Positions 11,990 through 23,308 of a stretch of 64,000 nucleotides of DNA are shown here, piece after piece. Numbering within the stretch: position 1 is the stretch's first letter; each line of letters begins with the position of its first letter. The notes below the pieces were generated by a model. It saw nothing but the letters and a program-made list of their open reading frames with translations. It was not told the DNA's origin and searched no databases. The DNA comes from Coleophoma eucalyptorum (lineage: Eukaryota; Ascomycota; Leotiomycetes; Helotiales; Dermateaceae): NCBI GenBank assembly GCA_026120035.1, contig JALRME010000021.1:124001-188000 (forward strand), read 5' to 3'. The position numbers were made by a program, and so were the translations under genes.

Positions 11990-14900
11990 ATGGATACCAT
12001 CGCCTCCGTCGAGCAGCAACAGCAGCAGTATCCGCGCCCTCCACCAGCCGGCCCCCCAGGTTCGAACCAGAGGCCTGATAATCAAACTCCAGGACATCCA
12101 TCGTGAGGATCTTGCTCCGCCCTGGCCGTGAACGATTGCTAACCTATATGCGCGCAGTTTTCGCAGGTATGAATGTCGTGCGTATGTTTAGGAGCGAAGT
12201 ATTAACGCGCACCTCTGCAGACAGAGAGCGAGTCGCGCCTGCGAGGTGAGTCCTATTTCTTCGTCCATTTCCGAGTGCTGTTGTGCGCGGGCTTCCGATA
12301 ACAACTTTCTTTGATGGTGTTTGGAGAAAGCATGATCTTGGGACGTTGTTTTGGTTCGGGGCCGTCGCGATTGTGTATAGCTGCGTCGTGCCTCGGATGC
12401 CGAGGTTCATTTGATAAGGGCAACATTGCTGATCAAGATTTATTTAGACATGCCATGCCAGAAAGGTAAATATGCTTCCACCTTTACCTTTGTCAGCGAC
12501 GCCCACTGGATACAATCGGCATCGCGATGCCTATACCAGGTTCAATTATTCGCGCTGACTTCCATTGCAGGTACGATGTGACGCCGCCAGCTTGGGGGTG
12601 CCGTGCACGAATTGTGTGGCCTTTCAAATAGAATGCAAGATCCCCACGCCAAAGCGAAAGAAGACGACACCACAGAGCGGGAAAATAAGAGACTCCGATA
12701 GGTGTGTACTTCTTCATCTCTGCACTTCTGCATTGTATTGACCACCCTAGTGAACGTGGAGATGCCCAGGAAGCCTCCCCTGCGGTCGATTCGCCAGGCC
12801 AGTACAATGGCCCTCGAAGTACAAGTGTATATAATAGTGTGGATGGAACGCCTGCAACGAGCCTAACAGAATCACAGACTATACAACAACAGAACGATGA
12901 TGGCACCTACATTCAATTCATGAAACCAAAATTCACCAGAGCTCCCATAAAAGAGGCCGGAAGAGTAGCTTACCTCGGGGAATCTTCGAATCTGACTTTG
13001 TTGGTTCACGACAGACACGGTTCTGCAGATGTTGTACACTACCCATTACCAGAAAATGTCCGGGGTTCGAGAGCACGTTTAACGGAGTTGGATAATGTTG
13101 AGATTGATATTCTACATCAACGCGGTGCCTTTCTCTTGCCACCGAGGTCTCTATGCGACGAGTTGGTTGAAGCGTATTTCAGATGGGTGGCCCCAATCCT
13201 TCCTGTTATTAACAGAAGTCGATTCATGCGCCAATATCGAGATGCCAAGAATCCTCCTTCATTATTGTTACTTCAAGCAGTCCTCCTTGCTGGATCAAGA
13301 GTCTGCACGAATCCTCAACTGATGGATGCCAATGGATCGACCACGCCAGCTGCGCTAACCTTTTATAAGAGAGCGAAAGCACTCTATGACGCAAACTATG
13401 AGGATGATCGTGTTACAATCGTCCAGGCGCTCTTGCTAATGGGCTGGTATTGGGAGGGCCCTGAGGATGTCACCAAGAACGTATTTTACTGGAGTAGGGT
13501 TGCCACAATTGTAGCTCAGGGGTCCGGTATGCATCGCAGTGTAGAGGGATCCCAACTCAGCAGAGCCGACAAGAGACTTTGGAAGCGCATCTGGTGGACT
13601 TTGTTCACCCGCGACCGATCAGTGGCCGTGGCTCTCGGGCGTCCTGTGCATATCAACACCGATGACTCGGACGTGGAGATGATCAGCGAAGACGATTTCA
13701 TCGAGGATGAAGAGGGAGAAGCAAATGAGTATCCACCTCATCCACTGCATGTGCAGTTTTTCCTGCAATATGTAAAGCTTTGTGAGATCATGGGTCTAGT
13801 TCTCTCTCAGCAATACTCTGTAGCATCTAAGGCTCGCCGGCAGAATGCCATTGACCTTACTCATAGTGATATGGCTCTGGCGGACTGGCTTCAGAATTGT
13901 CCCAAGGAGGTTTACTGGGAGTCATCACGGCACCATTTCTGGTCTGCCTTACTTCACTCAAATTATTATACGACACTGTGTCTTCTTCACCGAGCTCACA
14001 TGCCGCCAGCAACAAGTGCCAGTGATGGGAGAGGATACCCCGAGGATTCAGCCTATCCTTCACGAAACATTGCATTTCAAGCCGCTGCTATGATTACATC
14101 AATTGTTGAGAATCTGCAAGCCCATGACGAGCTTCGTTACTGCCCAGCGTTTATCGTGTACAGTCTCTTCTCTGCTTTGATCATGCACGTATATCAGATG
14201 CGATCTTCTGTACCATCGATTGTTCAGGCCACCCAGGAGCGCATGCGAATCTGCATGAATGCACTCAAGGATGTTTCTCGTGTATGGCTCGTTGCGAAAA
14301 TGGTCTATACTTTGTTCGAGTCCATTTTGGGTAATAAAGTTCTCGAGGAGCGGCTACAGAAAGCTGCTGGCAAACGGCACAAGAAGATGATGGATAGCCT
14401 TAATATGCTCAACAAACACCAACAATCACAACAGCAGCAACAGCAGCAACCCCAACATCACAGAAAGGAAGAGAACGGCAAACGAAAGTACGATGATATG
14501 GCACTAGATTTTGGTATCAATCAGACACCAGCTCCTCAAGAGTCCTATGAGCGATCCAGACCCCAAACACCGAGTATCACCCCGTCAGGGGATGTCGGAC
14601 AGAATGTGGCTTCTATGGCAGCACCGCCGATTCAATCACCAAATGCCAGGCAGAATCAGGACACATTTATGGGTGGTACCAGTTCACGTCCCCACACTCG
14701 ACCTCCCACTCCATTTAACCCATCGTTCTCGGTCCCTGCAACACCTCCTGATTTGTATCTTGTCACGAGAAACTCTCCAAATCTGTCACAGTCCCTCTGG
14801 GAGAACTTCCAGCCAGATCAACTCTTCCCTGAAGGCTCTACAAGCATGTCTGTACCGCAATTCTCGCCACCACAGAACCAACCTCATCAAAATGTTGATT

Positions 14901-15274
14901 CCAACCTAATGCCTCAAGTGAACTTGGCCCAGCAGATTCCCAATCAAGGCCCGCCAAATCCATTACCACAACGGATGCGCGGTGGGATGAGTGGAAGTCC
15001 CGTACAAGGAAATAACATGCTCCAGCCAGGCATGCCTGGGTTTCAGGCAAATATGTGGCAGAATGGGTTTGATAACGGCCTCCCCGATGGAAATAGCCCT
15101 AGCGATACATGGAGCAACACGTCCGGACAAGCTGTACCGGCTACATTGAATGTAGAAGACTGGTAAGTTCTCCTTCTAAAATGCTCTTCGCAAGTCATAA
15201 CAAACTTCAGGTTTCAATTTTTTGGCATCAACGGAGACTTAAGCGGTCTTAATTCAGATATCCCCCTTGCTTAA
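11990..15274 (+). CDS. FarB/cutinase transcription factor 1-beta-like Zn2Cys6 activator
   Basis: Seven exons: 11990-12102, 12158-12166, 12221-12245, 12448-12465, 12571-12701, 12751-15162, 15211-15274, giving 923 residues. The zinc cluster is only visible after splicing three tiny exons (9, 25 and 18 nt): Cys48, 51, 58, 67, 70 and 77 (CX2CX6CX8CX2CX6C), followed by a basic PTPKRKK stretch. A fungal-specific transcription-factor domain fills roughly residues 210-620. A Gln-rich, Pro/Ser-rich tail follows, ending in WFQFFGING just before the C-terminus. The cluster SRACETCHARK...GVPCTNC resembles FarA/FarB and cutinase factor CTF1, which activate fatty-acid catabolism and cutinase genes by binding CCTCGG. 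Choosing FarB over FarA is from memory. The 9-nt exon can be skipped without changing the frame. Confidence 0.82.
12391..12405. promoter_or_regulatory. Inverted CCTCGG pair inside intron 3 of the FarB-like gene
   Basis: CCTCGG-ATG-CCGAGG is a perfect inverted repeat of the hexamer bound by Aspergillus FarA/FarB. It also contains CGG-N3-CCG, a typical Zn2Cys6 dimer layout. It lies in the longest intron (202 bp) of the regulator's own gene. Autoregulation is an inference. Confidence 0.45.
14430..14454 (+). repeat. CAG/CAA repeat encoding polyglutamine
   Basis: A run of CAG/CAA codons in the last third of the FarB-like gene encodes about eight glutamines. It lies within the disordered Gln/Pro-rich tail typical of fungal activators. 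Confidence 0.7.
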
Positions 15275-15870
15275 AATATCTTGATACCTTGATCATGTTA
15301 CACTTCTAGGGAGTTGTGCTCTGCATTGCTGTTGCTGTTACTGTGCATGTCAGTTGGGATTAATTTAGAACGCTCGATCTTGTACGGGGGACTTCCCTGC
15401 CAACCATTACAATAGGAATGATGCGATCCGAGCCAACTATTTAACCTTTTCGCAAAACGTTCTCAATCATTGAAGATGAAGATCAGTGAATTACCTATGT
15501 CAAAAGAATATGGTTATCGTGAACAATCTAAGCATGGGAAACCTTGGGGCGAACTAGAGTTTATGCAGATCCAGATCTTATCGGCTTGCCGTACCGAGAG
15601 TGACGCTAGGTGTCATCAGCCAGAAACGGACCTTAGCCATACATTAGTCAATACAAAATACATGCATCATTATTGAACAGGATTAATATCATAAACGATC
15701 ATTGAACCCAACCCTTCAGAAGAATCCTCCCTCTCGAAATGCTATCCCGACTGCAGTCGCCGTAAACCCTGCATTCCTCCGCCCTGCCACTATCAATCCC
15801 ATGAATTCACGCCTTTATAGCGGACAGGCCGCGCAACCACCTAGCTATAGCTACCCAATTAGCCATAACC
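15275..15870. other. Intergenic region between the FarB-like and LysM genes
   Basis: Holds the 3' end of one gene and the promoter of the next. A 68-codon open frame at 15470-15676 has no recognisable features. Confidence 0.4.
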
Positions 15871-17778
15871 ATGAATCAACGAGACACGATCACGAGCAAT
15901 CCGCGATTATATAGTGATGGCGGAACCCATTCGAGAAGCGGATCACCGGCGGCGGGCTCCACGACAACTCTGAGACCCAGGAACAAGAGACTCTTGTCTA
16001 CTGCTCCGGAACAGGAACTGGCTAGCACAAGCGGAAGGAGCACACCCAAAGGTGGTAGAAGTTTGAGTCCTATGCCAAAGCAACATTTGAGTCGTACAGC
16101 TTCAGAACCTACCGATACTGGTAGATCGTCCGGCGCTGGCCTTGTCGCACCAGCTTGGGGCAAGGGAGGCAATGGAAGGGCGAGTCCTGCGGGTGGATTT
16201 GGAGACCTGTTACAAAGTGGGTGGTCAAATAGCTGGTCGACACTACAAACGTACGCGAATTCAGTCTTGGGAGGTGATTTAGAGACCACAAATTCTGCTC
16301 CAGGGGCTGGTAATGGAGCAAGGAGGCACCGGCAGAAGGCAAGCTCAAACATAAGTCAATCACCAACCACCTGGGGACCGGAGGGCCTGCCGAAGAAGAA
16401 GAGTTCTGGGATTGGAGAAGGAAGCAAAGCAGAGAGGGATGCGGAACTTAAGAGAAGAAAAAAACAGAGTATATTGGAGGGCCATGAAGGAATAGTCAAT
16501 GGAGGCCTTGATATAAATGGCAGGTATAAGAGGAGGACATCTCTGGAGGATACGAGGACGGATGAAGTAGAAGAAGATGCGTTGGTCTATATCCATCTTG
16601 TTAAACCGCAAGATACGCTGGCTGGCGTGGTGCTGAAGTACAACTGTCCTCCTGCAGTTTTCAAGAAAGCAAACGGGTTATGGTCGAACGACGCAATACA
16701 CATCCGAAAACATGTCTTCTTACCAGTCGATGCGTGCGCAATCAAGGGCAAGCCTTGTGAGCCACCTTCAGATTCTCAAGGTGTAGATTTACTCGCACCA
16801 ACACCTGGCACGGAAGAAGCGCCTGATATGAATGGGGGAACCTGGCCATCTTTTAACACCAAAAAAGAGACATCTACAGAACGTCTGAACAATGAAGATG
16901 AGGCACCTTGGGTTCATGTGCGATGGGTCCTCCTCGATTCATCGCCCTCGGCCAACCCAGTTGAGATCGCCCGCATGCCCCGCAAAACACTAGGCTATTT
17001 CCCCCCACGACGGAGGAAGAGTCAGGCCACTATCTCCACTATCTCCACACCTCGTGGCTCTTCAGATATTACTAGGTCATCGGCTGAACAGAGTGGTAGT
17101 CCAGCGAGCACGCCTCAGCGGCGGACTAGTGTTCTTGGACCTAGGCCATCGAGTGGGAGCTACTTCCCTCCTGCTGGTTTACCAATCCGTACAGGACGTC
17201 CTCGACGTGAGAGTACCTCCGAAGCAGCAGAAAGACTGGGCTGGATGCGAGGACCTGGTGGAGTTGGCACACTAACAGGCAAGAATGTTCGCATGCCTGG
17301 TCCAGCACAAGACGGATTGAATGCGTTTGCTAAGAAACACATACCTGGACTAGCTATAGACGGCCTACCATCCTCGTCCATCTTAGGCTCAGAAACAGCG
17401 CAATTTGGATTCAGCGGCGAAGAGCTATCCAACATTGCCGAAGCACCATTTGGCAGTGCATCGAGGAGCGGAACTGTGACGCCGAGCGGTCTCGGTCTTG
17501 AGAATGCCGCAGCAGCTGTTGAAGGATTTTTCCGACGCATAGCCACAAAAGTCCCTACAACGCCGATGCTTGGGGGCACCGTCGGCTCAGTAGACAGTGG
17601 AGGTGATCTCATCGAACTCCTAGATGGAGCGGGCAGTGACGATGGTCGTGGGTTCGAGCTCAGTCCTGGGAGCAGCCGCGCTGCTGCTGCACTGGGAGGG
17701 ACAGGAAGAGAAGATCTGGAAAGCCTTGTTCGCGGACGGAACGTCTCTGGCGGTGCGAAAGCTAAGAAGAGTGATTGA
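15871..17778 (+). CDS. Intracellular LysM-domain protein
   Basis: Intronless, 635 residues. One LysM module spans about residues 238-290 (HLVKPQDTLAGVVLKYN...NDAIHIRKHVFLP). The rest is Ser/Pro/Gly-rich low complexity. There is no signal peptide or membrane segment, so this is not a secreted chitin-binding effector. It resembles the non-secreted LysM proteins of filamentous fungi, whose role is unknown. The N-terminal 200 residues carry repeated SR/SP motifs that could be phosphorylation sites. Start: first ATG of the frame, preceded by in-frame stops. Confidence 0.8.
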   Translation: MNQRDTITSNPRLYSDGGTHSRSGSPAAGSTTTLRPRNKRLLSTAPEQELASTSGRSTPKGGRSLSPMPKQHLSRTASEPTDTGRSSGAGLVAPAWGKGGNGRASPAGGFGDLLQSGWSNSWSTLQTYANSVLGGDLETTNSAPGAGNGARRHRQKASSNISQSPTTWGPEGLPKKKSSGIGEGSKAERDAELKRRKKQSILEGHEGIVNGGLDINGRYKRRTSLEDTRTDEVEEDALVYIHLVKPQDTLAGVVLKYNCPPAVFKKANGLWSNDAIHIRKHVFLPVDACAIKGKPCEPPSDSQGVDLLAPTPGTEEAPDMNGGTWPSFNTKKETSTERLNNEDEAPWVHVRWVLLDSSPSANPVEIARMPRKTLGYFPPRRRKSQATISTISTPRGSSDITRSSAEQSGSPASTPQRRTSVLGPRPSSGSYFPPAGLPIRTGRPRRESTSEAAERLGWMRGPGGVGTLTGKNVRMPGPAQDGLNAFAKKHIPGLAIDGLPSSSILGSETAQFGFSGEELSNIAEAPFGSASRSGTVTPSGLGLENAAAAVEGFFRRIATKVPTTPMLGGTVGSVDSGGDLIELLDGAGSDDGRGFELSPGSSRAAAALGGTGREDLESLVRGRNVSGGAKAKKSD

Positions 17779-18901
17779 TAGACGACGTTTGAGTGAGCGA
17801 ACTTTTGAATTGGCTTGAGACCCCTTTTTCTTTTCTTCTCTTTTTCCCGCGGATCGATGGAGTGATGGGTTGTTTATGGAGCATGGAGATAGAGAAATTC
17901 CCTCTGTCTATTCATCAGAAGATGTTACAGGTCTAGATGTGAGATGTAACAATTCCTGCGACTTAGGTTGTTCCCATCGTCCATTAGATTGCCATCATTG
18001 TTATCGATCTATGGCCTGGGGCCGTGAAGCAAGCAAGCATTGGCATATATTCATTTCAACTTGGCGTAACAGCGGACGGTGTCCACCCGTTCAACTCTTT
18101 CCTAGTCCCTCTCTTGCGTATTCGTTATTTCTATTATGCATGGCGATCTGGAGTACCATATCAATGCTTCATTACTGGATTTGGTTTTCCTGCTGTATTT
18201 TAAATTAGATAAGGCAAATATTTGTTGAAGTTCCATCTCGATGTTGGAATTGGGGGCTGTATTGACGTGAGGTTATTACGGGACAGGAGTATAGAAAGTT
18301 ATTTTGAAAGGCTTGAAGCGGATTTGAATCTGGGCCCTTCTATTTTGTTCTTGTGGTTTTGGTGGGCTGTAATCCATATCATAGTTTTGTTCGAGCGAGC
18401 GAGCAATAAACATTCGTTTAGATTCTGCAAAATCTTGAAAACCGTCTCCGAAACTAGCTGCCAGAGAACAATCCACCTGTCAAGCCTGAGTCGTTATGCT
18501 GGCTTTGAGATATAGCTACTTGAACCTGTTATTCTTTTTCTCAATGCAATCAAACCGAGCATCGATCGTATCGTAAGGGTTTTAAAATGATTGATTGATC
18601 TGATACACCTAAAGAAACGCCCATCAAGAACAGCGGGAAGGGTACCGGTATGACAACAAAACAACAAGAGACTAGCTCATAATGTTGGGAAGCTCTAGAG
18701 TGTGATAACCAACAAGCCAACGGTAAAGTTATGGCTTGAAACAAAACAAGATGGGAAAACAAGCAAAGCACAGAACCACCGTCCACAATGGAATCTTGCA
18801 GATGCCACAATTGTTGGGTTGCCTTAATCAGATCCATCACGGCTCTTGCGGTAGCTAGCCTACAAAGCACATTCATCGAATCAGCATACTCGATCTATTC
18901 C
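17779..18901. other. Convergent intergenic region (1.1 kb)
   Basis: Lies between the 3' ends of the LysM gene (+) and the BAR gene (-). It begins with a pyrimidine-rich stretch (17820-17848) likely to be 3' UTR. Small open frames on both strands have no recognisable content. Confidence 0.5.
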
Positions 18902-20152
18902 TTATGCAGAGAATCCCTCGGACCGACGTACTTCTTGCTCAACCTGGAGTCCATCAACAACAGGTGCAAGCTCGCTAAGAATCTCATATGCCTTCTTGTG
19001 GAATTCGAGTTGGGCAGCAATCAAATCGGCAAGGTTTCGGAGTGGCTCTGGAGTATCAAGGACCTAGTTTGGACAATCAGTTCGAGGTCCATCAAATAAT
19101 ACGTAAGACAACTTACATTCTTCATAACGCCGACAGCCTCTTCTGTTTGGCCAACAAACTCGTCTTCGGCTTGCTCAATTTCAACACGAACCTCTTCGGC
19201 CATGGCCTCCTCGTCCTGACCCTCGCTTCTTGCTCCCGCTTGACCAGGTAGATTCCAGCCCTTCTTGGCTGTGGCCTTCGTCTTGGCGGCATCCAGAAGC
19301 AGTCTCGAGTTCTCGACGCTCTTTCTGGCACGGGTTGCGAACATCAAGTTTGTGTTCAAGGTAGTACTCCAACCAGCAAGGAAGCGACTTTGGATCTGAG
19401 AGTCCTGGGCAAGTCTGGCCTCACCAACGCGCTCACTGGCGAGAGCATACTTTTCCAAAGCAGTTGCAAGTGGATCTTCAGTGGCATCGGCATGTTGTTG
19501 TTGAAGGAGCTGGCTACTGGCCAAACTGGCACGAGCAATGGCATGGCTGAATGTCTTAGGTTGTGGCTTCGCGGAAGGTGGTGCAGTGAGAGCAGCTTGA
19601 GCCTCAGCAGGTGAGGTAGCGCTTGACAGGAGATGGACCTTCTCCGTTACAGTACGACCAAGATCGTTAAAGGATTCACGGATGTCTAGTCTTGTCAGTC
19701 AAGGAAAGGGGATCACAGACAGTAGTACGAACTCGCGGGGTAGTCGTAGGCTTCGCTGGAGTATTGAGATCTAACAAACACGATCTGATTAGTAGACATT
19801 CCAAGTGCTAAAGCGGCTCAACTCACGTAACCTGCAACATCTTCTGATGAACTTGCTTCAGAGCATCAACCCGCTTCTCGAGCTCAATGTAATCCGGGGG
19901 AAGCTGGGTCTATAACTGAATTAGGTTCCTGATCATATTTCACTGATGCACTCTGACCTTATCCTCAGCCTGGCCAAGTTGCTCCTTAACATATTGCTGG
20001 GTGCGGGCTGCGAAGGGAGTGAACGAAGCTCTAGATGTTGACAATCAGCTTGATAGCTCCAAGCACGACCACTGTACTGGGAAGATATATTCAGCACCGT
20101 GGTGCGATATTGCTTACGTGAAATTCTTGCCAAATGCTGAAACTTTATCCAT
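18902..20152 (-). CDS. BAR-domain protein (Gvp36-like)
   Basis: Six exons (20152-20118, 20030-19958, 19909-19827, 19770-19733, 19685-19117, 19063-18902) give 319 residues. The protein starts MDKVSAFGKNF, then TPFAARTQQYVKEQLGQAEDK and LPPDYIELEKRVDALK, the conserved N-terminal block of fungal Gvp36-type BAR proteins. Long amphipathic helices rich in Ala/Glu/Gln follow to about residue 310. BAR dimers bind curved membranes; yeast Gvp36 is a Golgi-vesicle protein linked to endocytosis and vacuole function. Internal exons are as short as 38 nt. Exon 5 ends in VGVMKN before a 53-bp intron. The gene follows the acetylglutamate synthase gene head-to-tail with a 251-bp spacer. Confidence 0.82.
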
Positions 20153-20403
20153 GTTGGCGGTCGCGTACTTGGTATGATTATTTCGTTATGGGTTGTGTAT
20201 GCAATGACAGTATTGTTGAAATGGCGCAGACACATACGAAGCTCTCGCTCTTGGCCTTGGTCCCCTGGGTCGCGACGCTTAGCGTCATTTGACCTGTGTT
20301 TACACGTGACAAGTATGCGTGGAGCAACCTGCAGCTGCGCCCAAGTGAAGTAATAGGTCTCAAACATCAACAAGTGAAACATTTGCTGATCATTGACTAT
20401 CCA

Positions 20404-22755
20404 CTAATCTAACAGTGTTTTGTTATCTGCCCAAGATGGCTGCACGCCTCTGCAAACCCCTTCATAATCCAAGAACTTTTGTTTGTCTAGATCTCCATCA
20501 GGTGTTGTCCAAAACATCGTCCAATTTGAATCTGCCAATTTCCATGTTCCTCTCGATCTTTCAAAGTACCATTTATTCACGGGGTTGTCCCTTCGACTCC
20601 TGTAGCGAAATCAGTAAACCAGCTGAGTCACTTTGGGAAGATCCTTACCTCCAGCAGACGCCATTAGGAAAGCAGTCTCGCACCATGGCAGTAAAAACAA
20701 TATCAGCCACACCTCCGCTACCTTGGCTTCTCTTAAGTACTGCAAATTTGTCCAGGTACGGAACCATTCTTGCTCTACTCTCCGGGCTACCATCGTCTGG
20801 TACACCTGGTGGCAGCTCCCATGTCAGCAAGGCTCCACCTTCATATTCTCCGGCGATGATAACACCAGCTATTCGACCATCTATCCGCTTCAAAAAGTCT
20901 TGGACATCAAGTTTTCGGTTAAAAGAATCCTCGATAAGATAGACAAGACGAGGTAGGTCGATTCGTGGATCCGTGAGACGCAAGCCTGGGTTGTCCGGTC
21001 CAGGTGGCTCCCATGGAGAAACTCTAGGGTCTGGAAGTATTGTTACAGACATCCCATGCTTAGCAAAGGTTGTTGGGGTAATACTAGAGTACGAAGGTGG
21101 TGCTCCTTTCGTAGCCGAAGCCGCAGGTCCTAGTCGACCGACTGGAAGAGAGGACGAGAACGCTGGCCTATCCGTGAGTAGATTATGGATCAGAGGATTT
21201 CGCTTGCGACGTGTGCCTACTCCAGTAGCCTGAAATGGACTCTCAGGAAGTTTCCCAGAGTTTGCAGCCTCGTCTGGAGTAGTCAAAAGAGCGGAGGATG
21301 TAGGCGGCAAGATTGAAAGGACCTTTCTCACAAGATCCAAATTCTCCAGATGATGGCTACAGTCAGTCGAGGTAAAGATATTGGTTGGTGCACTAGAGGA
21401 CACTGAGGATACGCTAGTAATATTGCTTTCCACGAACTTGGAAATTGGATTGCTCGATCCGATATCAGTGACGTGGGCTTCGGTACTTCCAGTTGTCTGC
21501 AGGTTTTCTTGCGCACTCGAACTGCATGCTCTAATAAGATCTTGCTTTGCTGCTTCATATTCTTGCTCCATATTCAGAAACACGTGGTAGCCATTTGGTC
21601 GTTCTGATGTTGGAATACCTCCCAAAGGGTCAAGTACAATTAGACGATCTAGAGACACCTCGTTTTGTAGCGATATCATTTGATCCCGAACCACCATAGG
21701 CTCTGTATCCGGTGTTATTGCAGGTTGTAGACCAGCAAGTTCTCTTGTAAGCGCAAGAACAATCTCGTTGGCGCTCAAAGGTACCAGTGTCTGAACATCA
21801 TCAGTATATCCTAAGGCCGGGATGACAGGAATGACGCCTCTCCTTAGGGGCGTCATTAACAATTTTCGAAAGTTGACATGAGCTCGACCTTTAATCCAAT
21901 TGGGTTCTGGAGTCTTTTGCTCGGCGACTCCAATTATATTGTCCACAACCCTTGCACCGGGTTTCCCATGAATATCGATAGCTCTGACAATGCGTTCTGT
22001 TTGGCTTGTGACCAAGTCTCTCCAAGATTGAGCATGACTCTCTTTTTCCGATGAGCTGCCACAATCCACTACAACGGTACTGATTAGACCAAGATGACCA
22101 AGTTGCGATAGAGTTTTTCCAACTCCATTTAACGTTTCATTGTCCAATTCCTGAGGGGCTCGGATTTTGACCAGTGCAACATGTAAAGGGGGTTCAGCAA
22201 TAGTTGTTTCCACTTTCCCAGATGGCTGCACAAACTTTGGGCTCTCTGCAACAGCTCGTGCTTTTCCATAGAAGCCTCCTAGATTGACTCCATGCACTGC
22301 ACTCTTTGGGGCCTTTGATTGGGGCTTCTTGACAGAAGACAAATTCTCTTTCGGGGGTGTGAAGGCCTGTAAGTAAGATCGTGCATCGCGTTTGGTGGCA
22401 GAAGAGCCCAGGACAGATAGAAAGAAATCCTATCTAGATTAGCAGGGCCTTGAACACGAGGTGGGAACCACATACCCTATCTATAGACTTGCTGTGTCTC
22501 CGGGGGTTTCGCTTGTGTGCTGGTGGTGTATCATTTTCGGACTTTGAAGCCTCGGTCAATTGACTCTTTCCTTTGCTTCCACCGGTGAAGCATCGTATGG
22601 TTTGGTCGTTCAAACTTCCGCAGCGTCTTCTACGTTTGGCCCATGATTGTATCTGAGCGTGTCAGCTCCGTTCACACCGCTCACTGTTTGTTTTGACTCA
22701 CATTATGACCAGCCGCCTCCGGGCCCTTCTTCAAGGCACTTTTCTGTAAGATCAT
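20404..22755 (-). CDS. Mitochondrial N-acetylglutamate synthase (amino-acid N-acetyltransferase)
   Basis: Four exons (22755-22702, 22652-22476, 22429-20649, 20599-20404) give 735 residues. It catalyses the first step of arginine synthesis, acetyl-CoA + glutamate to N-acetylglutamate, in mitochondria. A basic N-terminal region ([11 protein letters not shown]...SWAKRRR) suits a transit peptide. The conserved [19 protein letters not shown] block follows, then an amino-acid-kinase-like domain, and a C-terminal GNAT domain containing [18 protein letters not shown] and, across the last intron, [19 protein letters not shown]. That last block is strongly diagnostic for fungal NAGS (yeast Arg2, Neurospora arg-14). 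All introns are 46-49 bp. Two upstream ATGs precede the start (see findings). Confidence 0.93.
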
Positions 22756-22762
22756 GGTGCAT
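22703..22762 (-). other. uORF overlapping the NAGS start codon
   Basis: A 19-codon reading frame starts 7 nt before the predicted NAGS ATG, runs out of frame over it and ends just before the first splice donor. If it is in the mRNA it would lower initiation at the main start. Confidence 0.35.
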
Positions 22763-23308
22763 GTTGAAGGGATCAAGATGCCAACATGACTGAGTTATAT
22801 TGATGGTATAGTGAAGAGTTTATGTACGAGGAGAAATGGTGAGGGGTTTGCAGTGATACAAACATTTTTTGTGCAGCAGGAAGCTCTCCTCGTTCTCCAC
22901 AGGTGCCAAGGGCGTTATCGCTTTCTTATCCGTTAGCGACGTGACTGCCGTAACGTTCCGAGCTCCAGTCCATTCTTGTCTCCTCTCGGTTTCTTAATTC
23001 TTCTTGGAGTCTTTTCATAATACACACCCCACACGATCCTTGCTTGTATCTTTATCTGGGATTACAGGCCGGTTGTTGTATTTCAGGCTTGGAGAATCTG
23101 TGTAGCCTTGCGGTTTCACAAAGCCGAACGAGATGCCGTCATCGGGCAGCTACGGAAATGGTTGTGGGTAAGGTTATTTCCATTCTGGGAAAGCCATGCC
23201 CAGCTATGCATTTAGTAAATACAATCAGTCCTCCTGCTTAACTAAGACCTTGTGAACTCTGAAATTTGCAATTCAAATCCGGACCAGTATTCATCAGTAT
23301 TCCTTGAA
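22756..23308. promoter_or_regulatory. Divergent promoter, NAGS(-)/dehydrogenase(+)
   Basis: This 553-bp region serves both starts. On the NAGS side a four-codon uORF (MLAS-stop) lies at 22787-22773. No perfect CPC1/Gcn4 site is seen here. Confidence 0.4.

Noticed and set aside
11023..12410. Minus-strand open frames antisense to the start of the FarB-like gene
   Set aside because: They are short, mutually overlapping, lack domains, and overlap well-supported exons.
22694..22700. TGACTCA, a CPC1/Gcn4 site at the arginine-pathway NAGS gene
   Set aside because: It coincides with the GTGAGTCA splice donor of intron 1, a common donor sequence, and lies after the start codon.
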